A DNA stretch of 64,000 nt, taken from the NCBI GenBank assembly GCA_032207245.1, contig CM063509.1:105593021-105657020 (forward strand), in the 5' to 3' direction. The notes below the pieces were generated by a model. That model was given only the letters and a program-made list of their open reading frames with translations. It made no database searches and was not told where the DNA came from. Source of the DNA: Pardosa pseudoannulata. Lineage: Eukaryota; Arthropoda; Arachnida; Araneae; Lycosidae. Shown here piece after piece: positions 1-11,622 of this stretch (its first letter is position 1; each line of letters begins with the position of its first letter). The translations under genes and the position numbers were made by a program.

Positions 1-120
1 ATATTTTGTCATAAAAACTATATATTTCGTTATAAACCAAACTAAGTAAATTTTATAAAGTTCAAACCTTGAATGGGTTTCAGAGATTTTAAACTGTTAC
101 ACAACAGTGTACTCTTATTT

Positions 121-1065
121 TGACTATCAAATACTTAATATAATATTATTACAATTTTAAAAATTTTACCAGTTTTTAATACTATTTTCAAATTTAAAAT
201 TTTCAATTAAATAAAAACAGTGTATAATATATTTAATAGATTAAAATATTTAAAAATATTTTGAGACTTTATTTGCTATTCGTAAAACATTTGATGCTCT
301 AATTAACTTATAAATCCTAATTTTATATTAAATAAATTAGAAATGTATGTTATATAGAATTAATTAATTATATTAAGTTATATATAATCGACTATCAATA
401 AGTTAATATAACATTATTACAATTAAAACTTTTACTAGCTTTTAATACCCTTTTCAAATTTAATATTTTCAATTAATAAATATTTTTTAATTTTAAAATA
501 AATAAATGCATAATATATTTAACAGATTAAACTGTTTAAAAAATATTTTGAGACATCATTTGCTATTCGTAAAACATTTGAAATTCTAATTAACATATAA
601 ATCTTAATTTTATATTAAATTGATTAGAAATGTATGTTCTATAGACTGAATTAATTATATGTATGTTCTATAGAATTAATTAATTATATTAAGTAGTATA
701 TAGTCGACTATCAATAAGTTAATACAACATTATTACAATTAAAACTTTTACTAGTTTTTAATACCATTTTCAAATTTAATATTTTCCATTAAAATTATTT
801 TTTTATTTTAAAATAAATAAATGTATAATATATTTAACATATTAAACTGTTTAAAACATATCTTGAGACATCGTTTGCTATTCGTAAAACATTTGAAGTT
901 CTATTTAACTTATGAATCTTAATTTTATATTACTTTGATTAGAAATTTATGTTCTATAGAATGAATTAACTATAGAATTAATTAATTAAGTTATATATAA
1001 TCGACTATCAATAAGTTAATATAACATTATTACAATTAAAACTTTCACAAGCTTTTAATACCATT
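121..1065. repeat. AT-rich tandem repeat, about 4 copies of a ~270-320 bp unit
   Basis: A block beginning 'gactatcaa' and running through 'attattacaatt' recurs near 121, 389, 709 and 1002, and an accompanying 'gctattcgtaaaacattt' block recurs near 277, 560 and 880. Spacing is 268, 320 and 293 bp, so copies differ by indels. The last copy ends abruptly at about 1065, where less AT-rich sequence begins. No coding potential is seen. Bases 1-120 are AT-rich with nothing recognisable. Confidence 0.85.
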
Positions 1066-1404
1066 TGGGGGTGAGGATTTCAGTTCAGAAATGTATATAA
1101 ATGTATATGATATTTTGAAAAAGATATATTGTCTATTTGAAATTTTATATGGGATTTTAGATACTTTAGTAGAATTGATTGTTTTGTTTGAGCAGTAAAC
1201 CTCATACACAATCATTTAGTATGTGCAATGTTCTATGGCACGTGTGCGATTAACCAGGATTTATGGTGTAAAAACTCGCCATCAACCTACCTCGCAAATT
1301 AGTGTGCTACTACTTTTGATTTCAAAAGTTGTCAAGTGCTACTATTTCAATATTTAAAAATTGGCAGGTCTGGGTATGATGTCCATTAAATCCCTATCGA
1401 GTAA

Positions 1405-2484
1405 CTTTGATGTTTAGTTTATATCTTTGTATATTTAGCTATTACATTTTTTAAAATGAATTGTTCTTATATTTATAAATATTATCTATTGTCTTAAAAA
1501 GCTTACAAGATGTTTAGTTCTGATTATAAATCGATATTACGTTTAATGAGCTACCAATTACACTTAATCTAATGTAAAAATATTTTGAGGGAAAAGTGTG
1601 TATTTTAAAAAACCAAACTGAATGCGAACGAGAAAAAAATATTTTGCTGCTCTGAAAAAGAAATTTCATAGAATTCGAAGTTATTTTACATAATGAGATG
1701 CTGCATGTACCTTTTGTAGTAACTTTAGTTTTCTTTTAAATATAAATTCAGAAAATATTTTTTTTAACTCTAGAACTACCAAAACCGTCATTTTGACGTT
1801 TTCATTCTTAAAAATTTGATATAATTTAGGTATTGTTCTAGAATTTTATGACACGACTTTTAATAAAATATAAGTATAGTTAAATATTTCTATTCATTTT
1901 CCGCTCACCCACTTTAATTTCCATAATCAGTATAACTTTGCAAACAAATTTAATTTTGATGTTTAGTTTATATTTTATGTATTTAGCTATTTCATTTTTT
2001 AAAATGAATTGTTCTTATTTTTTAAATATTATTTATTTTTTTAAAAAGCTTACAAGATGTTTAATTCTGATTATAAATGGATATCACGCTTAATCTGCTA
2101 TCAATTACACTTAATCTAAGGTGAAAATATTTAAGGGAAAAAGTGTGTATTTTGAAAAACCAAACTGAGTGCGAACGGGAAAAAAATATTTTGCTGCTCT
2201 GAAAAAGAATTTTCATAGAATTCGAAGTAATTTTATATAATGAGATGCTGTATGTACCTTTTGTCGTAACTTTAGTTTTCTTTTAAAAATAAATTCAGAA
2301 AATATTTTTTTAACTCTAGAACTACCAAAACCGTCATTTTGACGTTTTCAAATTTTATGTTTAAAAATTTGATATACTTTAAGTATTGGTCTAGAATTTT
2401 AGGACACGACTTTTAGTGAAATGTAAAAATAGTTAAATATTCCTAATCAATTTCCATTCGCTCACTTTAATTTCCATAATCAGG
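1405..2484. repeat. Direct tandem duplication of a ~540 bp unit
   Basis: Unit 1 (about 1405-1955) and unit 2 (about 1956-2484) share long matching stretches, from 'ttgatgtttagtttatat' through 'tttccataatcag'. Each unit carries a TTAA followed 18 bp later by the palindrome CGTCATTTTGACG (1786-1798 and 2332-2344). That arrangement matches the end of the TTAA element at 26714, so a piggyBac-type end was duplicated with the unit. Bases 1066-1404 between this block and the previous one show nothing recognisable. Confidence 0.8.
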
Positions 2485-2547
2485 ATAACCTATACCTATT
2501 AAAACCAAGACCCGTCAAAATGACGACTTTGAAAATTTGAAAGTTAA
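1764..2547. mobile_element. piggyBac-type terminal fragments with CGTCA-TTTT-TGACG palindromes
   Basis: Two left-like ends start at TTAA 1764 and 2310, each followed after 18 bp by CGTCATTTTGACG. A third palindrome, CGTCAAAATGACG at 2513-2525, is followed 18 bp later by TTAA (2544-2547) and could be an opposing end. A degenerate version (GCCATTTTGAC) lies near 3106. Terminal similarity of the opposing end is weak, so I cannot define one complete element. The spacing and palindrome agree with the complete element at 26714-27352. Confidence 0.5.
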
Positions 2548-2680
2548 ATGATCCTAAGTGTTCAGCAATCGTTATAACGGGATCTACTTTGCTTCGATTA
2601 TGATTTAGTTTAGAACTGAAAGGTCTAACTGGTAAATGTAATCAGGACACAATCTTTGTCAGTTGTACTTCTAACGGGAT

Positions 2681-2855
2681 AGCCGAGCGATGGCCGAATG
2701 GGTAGAATGCTGGCCTTCAGAACCAGAGTTCATAGGTTCGAATCCCACTATGGCATGGATATTCGTAACCGTTGGGAATCGGTTTTAAGCAGTCGGTCTC
2801 ATTAGAACTCGTGTTGCAAAAAGTAGACTGTAGCGTTCTAAACCTAACCAAAATC
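2681..2855 (+). mobile_element. tRNA-derived SINE (main family), full-length
   Basis: The head has tRNA-like promoter boxes: 'gatggccgaatgggtag' resembles box A and 'ggttcgaatccc' matches the box B consensus. The body ('catggatattcgtaaccg', 'aagcagtcggtctcattag') and tail ('gcaaaaagtagac') recur in copies at 11.6, 30.1, 46.4, 47.2 and 63.9 kb. Box A and box B support RNA polymerase III transcription. It has no coding capacity and would need LINE machinery to move. Confidence 0.9.
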
Positions 2856-3139
2856 TAACGGGATAAAGTTTTTGGCGAGAAGTCCAATCTTGGAAAATAG
2901 CATAAACATTATTTTTGGTAAATTCTAGGCAATAGAAACTGTTTTTGTTTGGTTTTTATTAATAATTAATGAATTATTATATTAAATGTTGTTTTTGTTT
3001 AATTATATTCTTTTTTATATTAACTTAGTCAAAAGTTACAATGAAATCCATGATCAAAACCATGATTCGTTAAACCATGATTATACATGTTGAAAACCAT
3101 GATCCGCCATTTTGACGAGTGCGGTAAAACTAGGCATAT
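2856..3139. other. Unclassified AT-rich spacer with a short 'aaccatgat' repeat
   Basis: The only pattern is 'aaccatgat' or a close variant, four times between 3045 and 3105, leading into the degenerate palindrome near 3106. No gene is supported; the short open frame at 3087-3296 has no recognisable domain. Confidence 0.4.
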
Positions 3140-4230
3140 ATTTAACATCGGTAGTTCTAATATTTCTTTTAGATTATACTTATTTTATTTTTTAAATCTA
3201 ATGTTTAAAATCCACCTCTGTTTACTGGCAATTTTATATTCGAACAAAACTTTCTTCACTGATAGAGAAGCAAAGCTTTCTCTTTTAGTGTTTTAACCTG
3301 CGAACTAATGTATAAATCATTATTCCTGTATTTGAATGCAAATTATTAAATTCAACATAAACATTTTATATAATAATATGCATTAAGGAAATTAAATTTT
3401 TCCCATCTAATTATTCAATACTGATAATTAAGACCTATCTTTGTATATTGTTTAATTTATTTTTCAACAAAATTTGTTCGTTGATAAGGGAGCAAATTTT
3501 TTTTCTTATATCGTTTATTCAGCGAAATAATTTTTCAACAATTATTCATCATTTTGAATGCGTATGATTGTAAACATTTTTATAAGAAATCAGTATTAAA
3601 GAATTAGAATATTCTCATTTAATTCTTCAATACTGATTTTAAGGCCTACCTCCGTATGTTACTTGATTTATATTTCAACCAAACTTTCTTCATTGATAGA
3701 GGAACGAATTTTTTATTCTTTTAGCGTATTCTTCGGAGTAATTTAAGAATAATTACTCCTCATTTCGAATGCATATAATTAGACTAATTGTAAACATTTT
3801 TATAAGAAATAAGTAGTAAAGAATTAGAATATTCTCATTCAATTCTTCATTCTTGAATTTACCTACATCTGTATGTTATTTGATTTATATTTGAACAAAA
3901 CTTTCTTCATTGATAGAGGAGCGAATGGTTTGTTTTTAGCGTATTCTCCGAAATAATTTTTAAACAATTATTTCTCATTTCGAATGCGTATGATTAAACT
4001 AATTGCAAACATTTTTATAAGAAATCAGTATTAAAGAATTAGAATATTCTCATTCAATTCTTCAATACTGAATTTACCTACATCCGTATGTTACTTGATT
4101 TGTATTTCAACAAAACTTTCTTCATTGATAGAGGAGCGAATTTTTTTTCTTTTATCGTATTCTCCGAAATAATTTAAGAATAATTACTCCTCATTTCGAA
4201 TGCAAATGATCAAATTCGTTCTAAACATTT
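3140..4230. repeat. Tandem repeat, about 5 copies of a ~217 bp unit
   Basis: The block 'ttcttcattgatagagg' or a variant recurs near 3249, 3474, 3684, 3904 and 4120 (steps of 225, 210, 220 and 216 bp). Each is followed by 'cgtattctccgaaataat' and 'aagaattagaatattctcat'. The first copy is the most diverged. Short hairpins flanking 'agtattaaagaatt' and 'aattcttcaatact' recur in each unit. Non-coding. Confidence 0.85.
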
Positions 4231-5209
4231 TAGATTGGGAATATATTTATTATAATTATGAGGAATTAAATGCAGTTTAAACTATTTCTTCTGTATAAAT
4301 TTTTTTAGTCTTATTTATGTCGGAAAACAGTTTTATATACCGTTAAATGAACTATGTCAACTTTTGTTAGCATGGTTCACATAAAAGTGATAATATTCTA
4401 CTGTGTGATACATAAATATATTTTATAATGGAGACTTAGAAAAGGAAATTAGGTTTCAATTTTCACAGTTATGAAAATTATTTGGCGTTAGAAAGTTCTG
4501 TCTCATAAAAGCATATTCGACTTTCACCTATATATTTTAATTCTTTTATCTATCAAATCTGTTCCGTAAATGTTTTTAATGATAATTTAATATTTTTTAA
4601 GCTTCTTCTTTTCTAATCCTTGGGTCTAATCCTTAAATATAATCTGCATTTAGTGATTTATTTATGTTCCATCATATTATATGTTCCTTTGAAGAGTGAA
4701 AAATTTTCCTTTACTCTTGAATATTGGGAAATACATTCGAGGAATACATTTATTTTTCATTTATAATAAATATTAATTCAGAAGATTTTTTTTTTCAAGA
4801 ACTGATTAAATACACTTTATGATATTTGATCACTTTATTTCCTTTGAATCAGAAATAATTTTTGACATATCACGGTATATTTAAGTAAGGATATTTTGCT
4901 GTAATAACATAGAATTTATTTTATAGAGAAGAATTACATAATGAAAATTATTAATTAATTATTACATTTTTAAAACCTTTTCGGTTTTAAAAGATTCATG
5001 ATTTCACAATTTTTTAATTACATTAGCAGTTTTTTTTAAAGAAAAGTCATGTCTCATTTTAATATTTAAAACTCTTAAAACTGCTGTCAAAACTTCACTA
5101 TTACTTAAAATCAGTTTAATCACTTTCACGTAATAAAATAATGGCAATTAATTAAGAACTTTGATCTTTCTTATTTTGTTAATAAATCATGTCTTTATTT
5201 TAAAAATTT
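4231..5209. other. AT-rich DNA with no recognisable feature
   Basis: I see no open frame of interest, no repeat and no motif in this stretch of roughly 1 kb. Confidence 0.5.
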
Positions 5210-5995
5210 CAGTGATTGTGTTTAATAGAAAATGCTACATCAGCGATCCAGAAAAATCAGACCATATAAGCAGGGTGAACATATATGCGGAACAATACAA
5301 CCCTATTGTGCATATGCCGTGCATTTTTAATCCATAACAGAAGAGCCTTATCAACATTCCCATAAGGTGACAAGTGCTGACGTTTTCTCTTTCTTGATCA
5401 CCGATTTCAACACTTGAGGACCAAAGTTTGGCAGCTAAAATGTTGTTTAATGTCGTCCGGGTAATCGAATTTGCTTTAACGAAACCAGCCTTTAAAAGAT
5501 TAGATTTAAAAAAAATTTCAAACAATTTATTTTTGGCAGCAAATGATAAAATCTTTCTTTTCGAAGCCATAATTAAAAAAAATAAACGTTCTTATTCGTG
5601 ACGTATGATCCAAATGCAAATTTTCCTTTACTCGTTTCGTCTCAATTTCAACTTAAGCAGATAGAGATAACTTCAACCAATAAACAGACTGATGTCACTT
5701 CTTGTCAAGGGGCAAGAGATAGGTGATGTCTACACAAACAAGAAAGGAGGAAAGGGAGGGAAATAAAGGCTTGAATTCCGGCCCTCTCCGATTTCGCACT
5801 GACTTCTTAAACGGAAACTCGTAGAAAACATGAAATTGACCATATAACTGGTAACAAGAAAAAAATAACTGTATAAGCGGTGCATTTTAACACATGTTTC
5901 CTAATAAGTTAAACGGGACTTTAGAAAACTGACCATATAAGCGGAGTGACCTTATAAGCAGAGTGACCATATGTCGCGAAAATTCGAATGAACAC
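5210..5995 (-). mobile_element. Tigger/pogo-type DNA transposon remnant
   Basis: The segment contains the transposase fragment at 5235-5570. Its right side carries repeated end-like motifs: 'gaccatataagcgg' near 5934, 'gaccttataagcag' near 5948 and 'gaccatatgtcgcg' near 5966. A matching 'gaccatataagcagg' lies at the left near 5260. Such repeated end motifs suit Tigger-type terminal regions. Exact termini and TA duplications are not clear, so the limits are approximate. Most of the catalytic domain is missing. Confidence 0.6.
5235..5570 (-). pseudogene. Tigger/pogo transposase N-terminal (CENP-B-type HTH) fragment
   Basis: This 111-codon frame starts MASKRKILSFAAKNKLFEI, which resembles the start of Tigger/jerky/CENP-B-type DNA-binding domains (basic KRK then a helix). 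'KANSITRTTLNNILAA' around residues 32-47 fits the recognition helix ('R-T-T-L-N-I-L'). 'ERENVSTC' further on fits the start of the second HTH. After that the reading degenerates and runs into end-like sequence; no DDE catalytic motif is present. Full-length relatives are usually several hundred residues, so this is a truncated relic. In its family the domain binds transposon ends. I am confident about the family and not about function. Confidence 0.65.
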
Positions 5996-5999
5996 ACGC

Positions 6000-6328
6000 T
6001 TAACCACTTGCGCTACGATTTAACTGCCGGTAGCAATCGACATAACTTTAAAAAATACTTCAAAAAATACTTCATTCAATTTTTCAACTCTGGTATATTC
6101 TCAAGAGAGCACGCGATGTTATTGACTGTAGAACTGTAGCTGAAGAATGAACGGTTGAACTCTTACGATTAATACCACGCACAATCGCATTTGTTCTGCG
6201 CGAAGTGACTATCGATGTATTCACGTCGCAGTCTGCGCGAAATGACTATCGACGTGGATACACGTTGCTTTCGGTTCTGTAACAAAAGCATCTCGACGTG
6301 CCTGGCACGTCTTTGTGCAAGTGGTTAA
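6000..6328. mobile_element. TTAA-flanked piggyBac-type MITE, palindrome GACGTGCC/GGCACGTC
   Basis: It is bounded by TTAA at 6000-6003 and 6325-6328. Inverted ends read TTAACCACTTGC at the left and GCAAGTGGTTAA at the right. The palindrome GACGTGCCTGGCACGTC at 6295-6311 lies 13 bp inside the right TTAA. Two direct copies of 'tctgcgcgaa.tgactatcga' occupy the middle. It has no coding region. TTAA target duplication and end palindromes are piggyBac-superfamily traits. Confidence 0.8.
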
Positions 6329-6527
6329 CTTAACAGATGGATTTATTGAAGCTAAGTAGCAACTCGCAACTTTACAAGATCGAAATTGCGTACAACTAGT
6401 GGGTATCAGCTTTTAACTCGAATAAAATATTCGAGAAAAACTAATTTACATAATAAAGAAATATCTAGAATGCGAGAACATAAGTCAACAATAAATAACA
6501 TTTTTAAATAAAAAAATTCCACTTTGG

Positions 6528-6607
6528 ATTAATCGCCCTGGCGAGCATCGAACCCACAAAGGTCGGGATCGCGTGCTTTGATCATTCGGCCACTGAGCTC
6601 AATGGTG
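6528..6607 (-). mobile_element. tRNA-like SINE head fragment
   Basis: On the minus strand, 'gagctcagtggccgaatg' resembles box A and 'tgggttcgatgc' resembles box B. The ends do not pair into an acceptor stem, so it is not a functional tRNA gene. The head differs from the main SINE family here and no body or tail is seen. Confidence 0.5.
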
Positions 6608-6766
6608 AGGCTTCTATGCGGCAATATAACCGATACTGACTGTAGTAGTTATATCGTTAAAATGATTTATTTCAAAAATAATCTATATCTAACATTTTGG
6701 TGGGTGAATGATTAACGAACAAAATTAAACAAAAAAAAAAATTCCATTTTTTCACGTCTTTCTCTG

Positions 6767-7118
6767 GGCCACGGTGGCTCAGTCGGCAAAGGCAACGATC
6801 TCGTAACTGAGAGTCGGGTTCGGAACCCGAGCTGACTTAAGATCCGTGGTGTTCGTTAAAGGTGACTGACGTAACATATCTTCGTGGTCAGAAGTTCTCC
6901 AAGTTCTCAAGCAATACCTCTGATGGCAGGCCAAGTCTGTTAGTCTTCTGTTTGGTCCCTGCTTCAAAATTACGAGAATCTACTTAAGCGAAGTCGTTCT
7001 TTCAACTTAATGGTGCTCATTAAAACAAAAGGCGGAACCTTTGGCCTTAATACAAGATTCTACAGACTCAATCGTGCTTGGTATGTCTCAAGTGGCATGA
7101 GAAACAACAGCAATCAAC
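6767..7118 (+). mobile_element. Second tRNA-derived SINE family, ~350 bp
   Basis: The head has 'tggctcagtcggcaaagg' (box A-like) and 'gggttcggaaccc' (box B-like). Candidate 10-bp imperfect target duplications, CGTCTTTCTC (6755-6764) and CGTTTTTCTC (7119-7128), flank it. The surrounding sequence ('attccattttt' before, 'atattccacaggca' after) matches an uninterrupted repeat at 37500-37545, which supports an insertion here. The body differs from the main SINE family. Confidence 0.6.
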
Positions 7119-7169
7119 GTTTTTCTCCAATATATTCCACAGGCAAGGGTATAAAACCATTGACGTTTT

Positions 7170-7714
7170 AACTACATTCATCATGCGGGCATAAATAAGG
7201 CTGTTACATAAAATATATAAATTACAAAAATCGACTTGGAAAAGAAATTGTCCTTAAAATACTCAATGCATGATGATAACTGATTGGTTCTGCTCATCCG
7301 TACAATTTGTCATAGTTTCGAATACCTTCAATGGTGTAATCTGACAGCCGTCATGAGAGGGAGTTCAGAAGAGAAAGAACTACCTGTGTGCAGGGCAAAG
7401 TTGGGCCCAGGGCCTGATAGTCTTTAGCTCCTCCCCTACCCTCCTTTCAAGGCCAAAAAAATTAGTTTATAAAAGTTGATACAAACGAATATTTTTGAAG
7501 GAAAGTTTATATTAATTTTTTTATGTTTAAATACCTTTGTTTTACAATTGAATGTCAAAAATCTGTATATCCTCAGGGATATAAACTGTAACACTTGCAA
7601 TTAAGTTTTAAGTTTTTATATAAACTGGAGAGTGTTTTAGATAAAATTGTCAATATTTTAACTGTTTTTGTATTTAATTTCTGAATAAGGTTTCATGAAA
7701 TATTACTTGAAGAA
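7170..7714. other. Unclassified sequence between a SINE-bearing repeat and a TTAA element
   Basis: A moderately GC-rich patch lies at about 7320-7450. The rest is AT-rich. I recognise no gene or repeat. Confidence 0.4.
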
Positions 7715-8335
<621 letters not shown>

Positions 8336-9200
8336 CAAAAAACATTTTCAAATTTTGTTTAATAATTAAGTACCAAATTTTAGGGACCCCTAAAATTAGG
8401 GAGCCTAGGGCCTAGGCCTAGTCGGTTCGTTCTTTAATGAGGCCCTGCCTGTGGGAGTGAACAAATTTTCCGTATACAATTTGTAATGTAAAAAATCCGT
8501 TCAAGTGCTAATTCATTAAAACCCCAAGCATTATTTTCTAAACAACAAGAGTAATATTTTAAAAGAATTTTTCTTCATTTGTTTCTTAAATTCAATTTAT
8601 TTACATTCCTTTTCTTATAATTGCTGTTTCGATATACTAGTGATACCCGCGAACCCTTTCAAAACAATTTGGGCCGAATTTTACATTCTGTAATGCCCGT
8701 TCAGCTCCATAAATTAGCATTGGAAGAGTTAAAAGTTTTTATTTTCCTAGTTTCGCGTTTGTTTAAAGATCTCTTCTTATTTGCGCTACAGAAATGGGGA
8801 TAAACAATCCAAAGTTAAAAACCGAAATGCGTTGTACCATAAAAATGTACTTATCGCTGGGGAAAAACACCTCCAGAAACAACAATTAAATTAGTTTAAC
8901 CCTATGTCTGTGACGCCTTAACTCAGGTCGAGGAACGCAAATGAGCCAAATTCGGAATGACCGACCTGAGTTCGTTCGAGAGAAAAATCGGTGTTTCAAT
9001 TCCTTGAAGCCCGAACTCATTTCTTCCAATGCATAATATGTAATTTATCATTTACCCAATAAATTGTGATACTTTCTGGAGAAAAGTTCGGCAATTTCGT
9101 GCCATCTATCGAATACTGTAAAGGATTTGTGAAATTCACTTGAATCTGATGGAATTAATTCATGACAGTTAATATACATAATAGTATTGTTGCATTAGTC

Positions 9201-9686
9201 CAGGGATGGACAAACTTTTTCGGCCGTGGGCCAAAAATCAAAAGAAAATAAGTTTCGCGGGCAAGATAAATTTTTCTAAAATTTAAAAAACAATATACAA
9301 GTACCTAACGGTTTAAATACGTTAATGAGATGAATGAAATTGCTATTTTATTTTAAAAAGTTCCTTATACTGAGGTTCGAAGTGAGATGTACTGATTTTA
9401 AGGAACGATTCTAAATGCTTATCTGTCAGTCTACTGAAATTATTCTTTCTGAGGTTCAAAGTTGAAAACACTTGTTCACATATAAGAAGCAAATGTACCG
9501 CTGATCTTCTGGGAGTGAGATAATAAATTTGGGATATAATATTTAAGCAAAGTAGAAAAGGAAATGGATTTATAATGTATAAATATATATTTCTTTTAAT
9601 TTTCCTCGGACCGGCAACTTAAAATTCTATCCGCGGGCCGGATAAAACCATCCGGTGCCCCGCGGGAAGTAGTTTGCTCATCCCTG
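9201..9686 (-). mobile_element. Non-autonomous hAT element with C-terminal transposase relic
   Basis: The terminal inverted repeats are CAGGGATGGACAAACT at the left and AGTTTGCTCATCCCTG at the right. Flanking 8-bp target duplications are cattagtc (9193-9200) and tattagtc (9687-9694). Eight-bp duplications and CAGGG ends are hAT traits. It interrupts a TTAA-type repeat whose unoccupied relatives at 24.5 and 24.9 kb keep the target region intact. Internal GC-rich end segments ('gcgggcc') resemble those of other animal hAT MITEs. Confidence 0.9.
9355..9530 (-). pseudogene. hAT transposase C-terminal dimerisation domain fragment
   Basis: On the minus strand a frame reads ICEQVFSTLNLRKNN, then SRLTDKHLESFLKIST, then a segment with FEPQY. 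The pattern 'CEQ.FS..N..K....RLTD.HLE..L.....' is the signature of the hAT C-terminal dimerisation domain (RNase H-fold end) in animal hAT transposases. No BED finger or upstream catalytic segment is present in this 486-bp element. It is a deletion relic, not a gene. Confidence 0.8.
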
Positions 9687-9848
9687 TATTAGTCTATTAT
9701 ATTTATTTTGAAAATTATGTCATTTGATTTATTTTGCTGTAATTCGAGGCAAAATTACTGTAATCCATTAACATTTCCCATATATATGGTCATAAATTGG
9801 CAATTCCTTTTATTACTTTTATGTAGCCTCCACTCTATGGCCAATTGT

Positions 9849-10031
9849 TCACCACTTAATGATGGTGACCCGGAACGATGGTTCGCTGGTTGCATCCACA
9901 TGCTGGACCAATAAATGAGCCGAGCGCGTGGATTCATCCGTAAGTTCTGTAAACATTTTATAACGTTTAAGCTTCTTGACAGCATTCAAGGTTTCTTTTG
10001 AACCATCCCAACTCATCGATAAAAATAACAT
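9849..10031 (-). CDS. Unidentified short frame, possible exon
   Basis: On the minus strand a 60-codon frame contains 'LKRYKMFTELTDESTRSAHL' followed by 'LVQHVDATSEPSF' and a TGA stop. Composition looks more protein-like than neighbouring frames. The 'LVQH.D' stretch loosely recalls proteins of the DUF6624 kind, but that is a weak impression. An AG dinucleotide ahead of 'ttgggatgg' could be an acceptor site. It could equally be chance or part of an unrecognised transposon. Confidence 0.2.
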   Translation of the reverse strand: MLFLSMSWDGSKETLNAVKKLKRYKMFTELTDESTRSAHLLVQHVDATSEPSFRVTIIKW

Positions 10032-10473
10032 TGCAGAATAAAAGATGGTTACTCACATGCGATGGTAACTGACTTTATTTTTAGAATATCATCTCTGAAT
10101 TAAAAAACACTTCTTAACATTAAGTTTAACATAATAAAAAAACAGGCAGCTTCATTAGATGAAGAATATGTCCTATGCTAACGTAGGGCATATTGAGAAA
10201 CGAGACAAAGCTCTCTAATCGTCAAAATAACATCACCCTGCATACCAACCAACTTGCCTTTTATATATTCAGCTGGTTGTGAAATACACAGTTTAAAAAA
10301 CAAATTAGCATGTCGTGAGGGCTTCTTCACGGAATAGAAGAAAAAAACAACTAGAAAGTGCTGGTTAAATTGAAGAAACTAAACTGAAGGTTACATGAAC
10401 ACAGATGTTAATCAGTGTGTGGTGGAAACAAAATAAACAATAAATATAAAGTTAACAGGGTCTACTGCTCAGT

Positions 10474-10686
10474 TTAGTTGCGCATCTGGCTGCCTTTGAT
10501 CTTTGGAGAAAAACAGCCTGCGAAGACATCGTCCGACAAAGCTATTTTATCGTCTGCCACCATCGACCACGATAAGCCATACACCCTCCAGATAGTGGTA
10601 ATGGCTTGCAGTGGACCATAGTGTGGAGGGGCTTTTAGATGTGTTGACCGGCAAAACATACACCAATCGGACATAAGACTCCACAA
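10474..10686 (-). pseudogene. Possible Gypsy-type integrase zinc-binding fragment
   Basis: The 70-codon minus-strand frame begins with a tryptophan and cysteine pattern (DWCMFC), followed by 'LKAPPHYGPLQAITT'. Gypsy/Ty3 integrases commonly show 'W...C..C...K..P....PLQ' at the end of their HHCC zinc-binding domain. The rest of the frame is not recognisable and no LTR is seen nearby. I treat this as a possible retrotransposon scrap only. Confidence 0.3.
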
Positions 10687-11622
10687 TTCTTTTTTAAAAT
10701 ACTTTAATTAATTTTAAATTAAAAATTTTACATCAGCTCATCACAGAGCGGAGCAACGACTTCCCTTTCACAACACTAATCAAAAACAAAAGAGACATCT
10801 ACGCGCGAAGTAGAAGTTGTAGTTTTTTACTGACATCTACGAGAAAAGTAGAAGTTGTAGTTCTTTACAATATGAAGATATTAAATATAGTAGTTATTTT
10901 GCATTTTTAAAAAATAATCTATTTCTAACATTTTGATGATAATAACAAACAAAATTAAAAAGAAAACTTTTTCCATTTTTGATACATTTTTTCATATATT
11001 CCACAGGTTAGTGGTTTAGAAGCTTACAAAGACAAATGTTTTGGTGACTATATGATTTTTAGGTGGCATGCGGATCTAAAGAAACGGAATACTAAGTATC
11101 CCTGCAAAATTCAACTTTAATAGTTATGTAATAAAATTTTATAGCTCCAGCTTAAGGACCTTTTCCTTGTGGTTATATTATCAGTTTTACAATTTTGTTG
11201 CCAGCTGGACAAATTTAATATTAAATCTTTCGTAAAAAATATTAGAGAATCTTAAAAAAATAATAATAAAATAAAATAAAATAAAATAAAAATAAAAACG
11301 GACGAAGGGTAATTTTATGTTATGGAAAGCTATTTTTTTTTAATTAGAGGGGATTCATAGATATCTTTTTTTTTTTGTTATTTTTTTAGTCTCGTTACCC
11401 ATTTTATATCTCGTAAAACAAAGTGAAAATATATACTGAATAAAACTTTGTATTTGAGAAGTAGATATATTAATGTAACATTTGCTTAACAATGTTATTA
11501 TAACTTTTCATTTCTACTCTTCAATTTACATTGGTATTAAAACTTCCTATTGCTGTCAAAGAGTACAAAGAAAATTTCTCTTGTAAAAACTTTTACAAAA
11601 GAAATAAAATTCCAGATGCATT
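10687..11622. other. AT-rich DNA with a partial copy of a dispersed repeat
   Basis: A ~40-bp direct repeat ('agtagaagttgtagtt') occurs at about 10800-10865. Bases 10895-11015 match repeats ending 'atattccacagg' at 7130 and 37531. A short (AAATA)n tract lies at 11265-11295. No gene is seen. Confidence 0.5.

Larger units (their letters stand above)
8896..9790 (-). mobile_element. TTAA-type element, relative of the 24.4-25.2 kb repeats, split by a hAT insertion
   Basis: The left end, TTAACCCTATGTCTGTGACG at 8896, is followed by copies of 'actcaggtcg' and 'cgacctgagt'. Read on the minus strand, the body matches the repeats at 24457-25240, for example 'ttgaatttcacaaatcctt' and 'ggaattgaaacaccg'. 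The match resumes beyond the hAT element at 9687 and fades near 9790, so the right end is approximate. No coding is recognised. Confidence 0.65.

Noticed and set aside
6528..6836. Possible functional tRNA genes
   Set aside because: Box A and B motifs are present but no acceptor stem forms and the bodies continue as SINE sequence.
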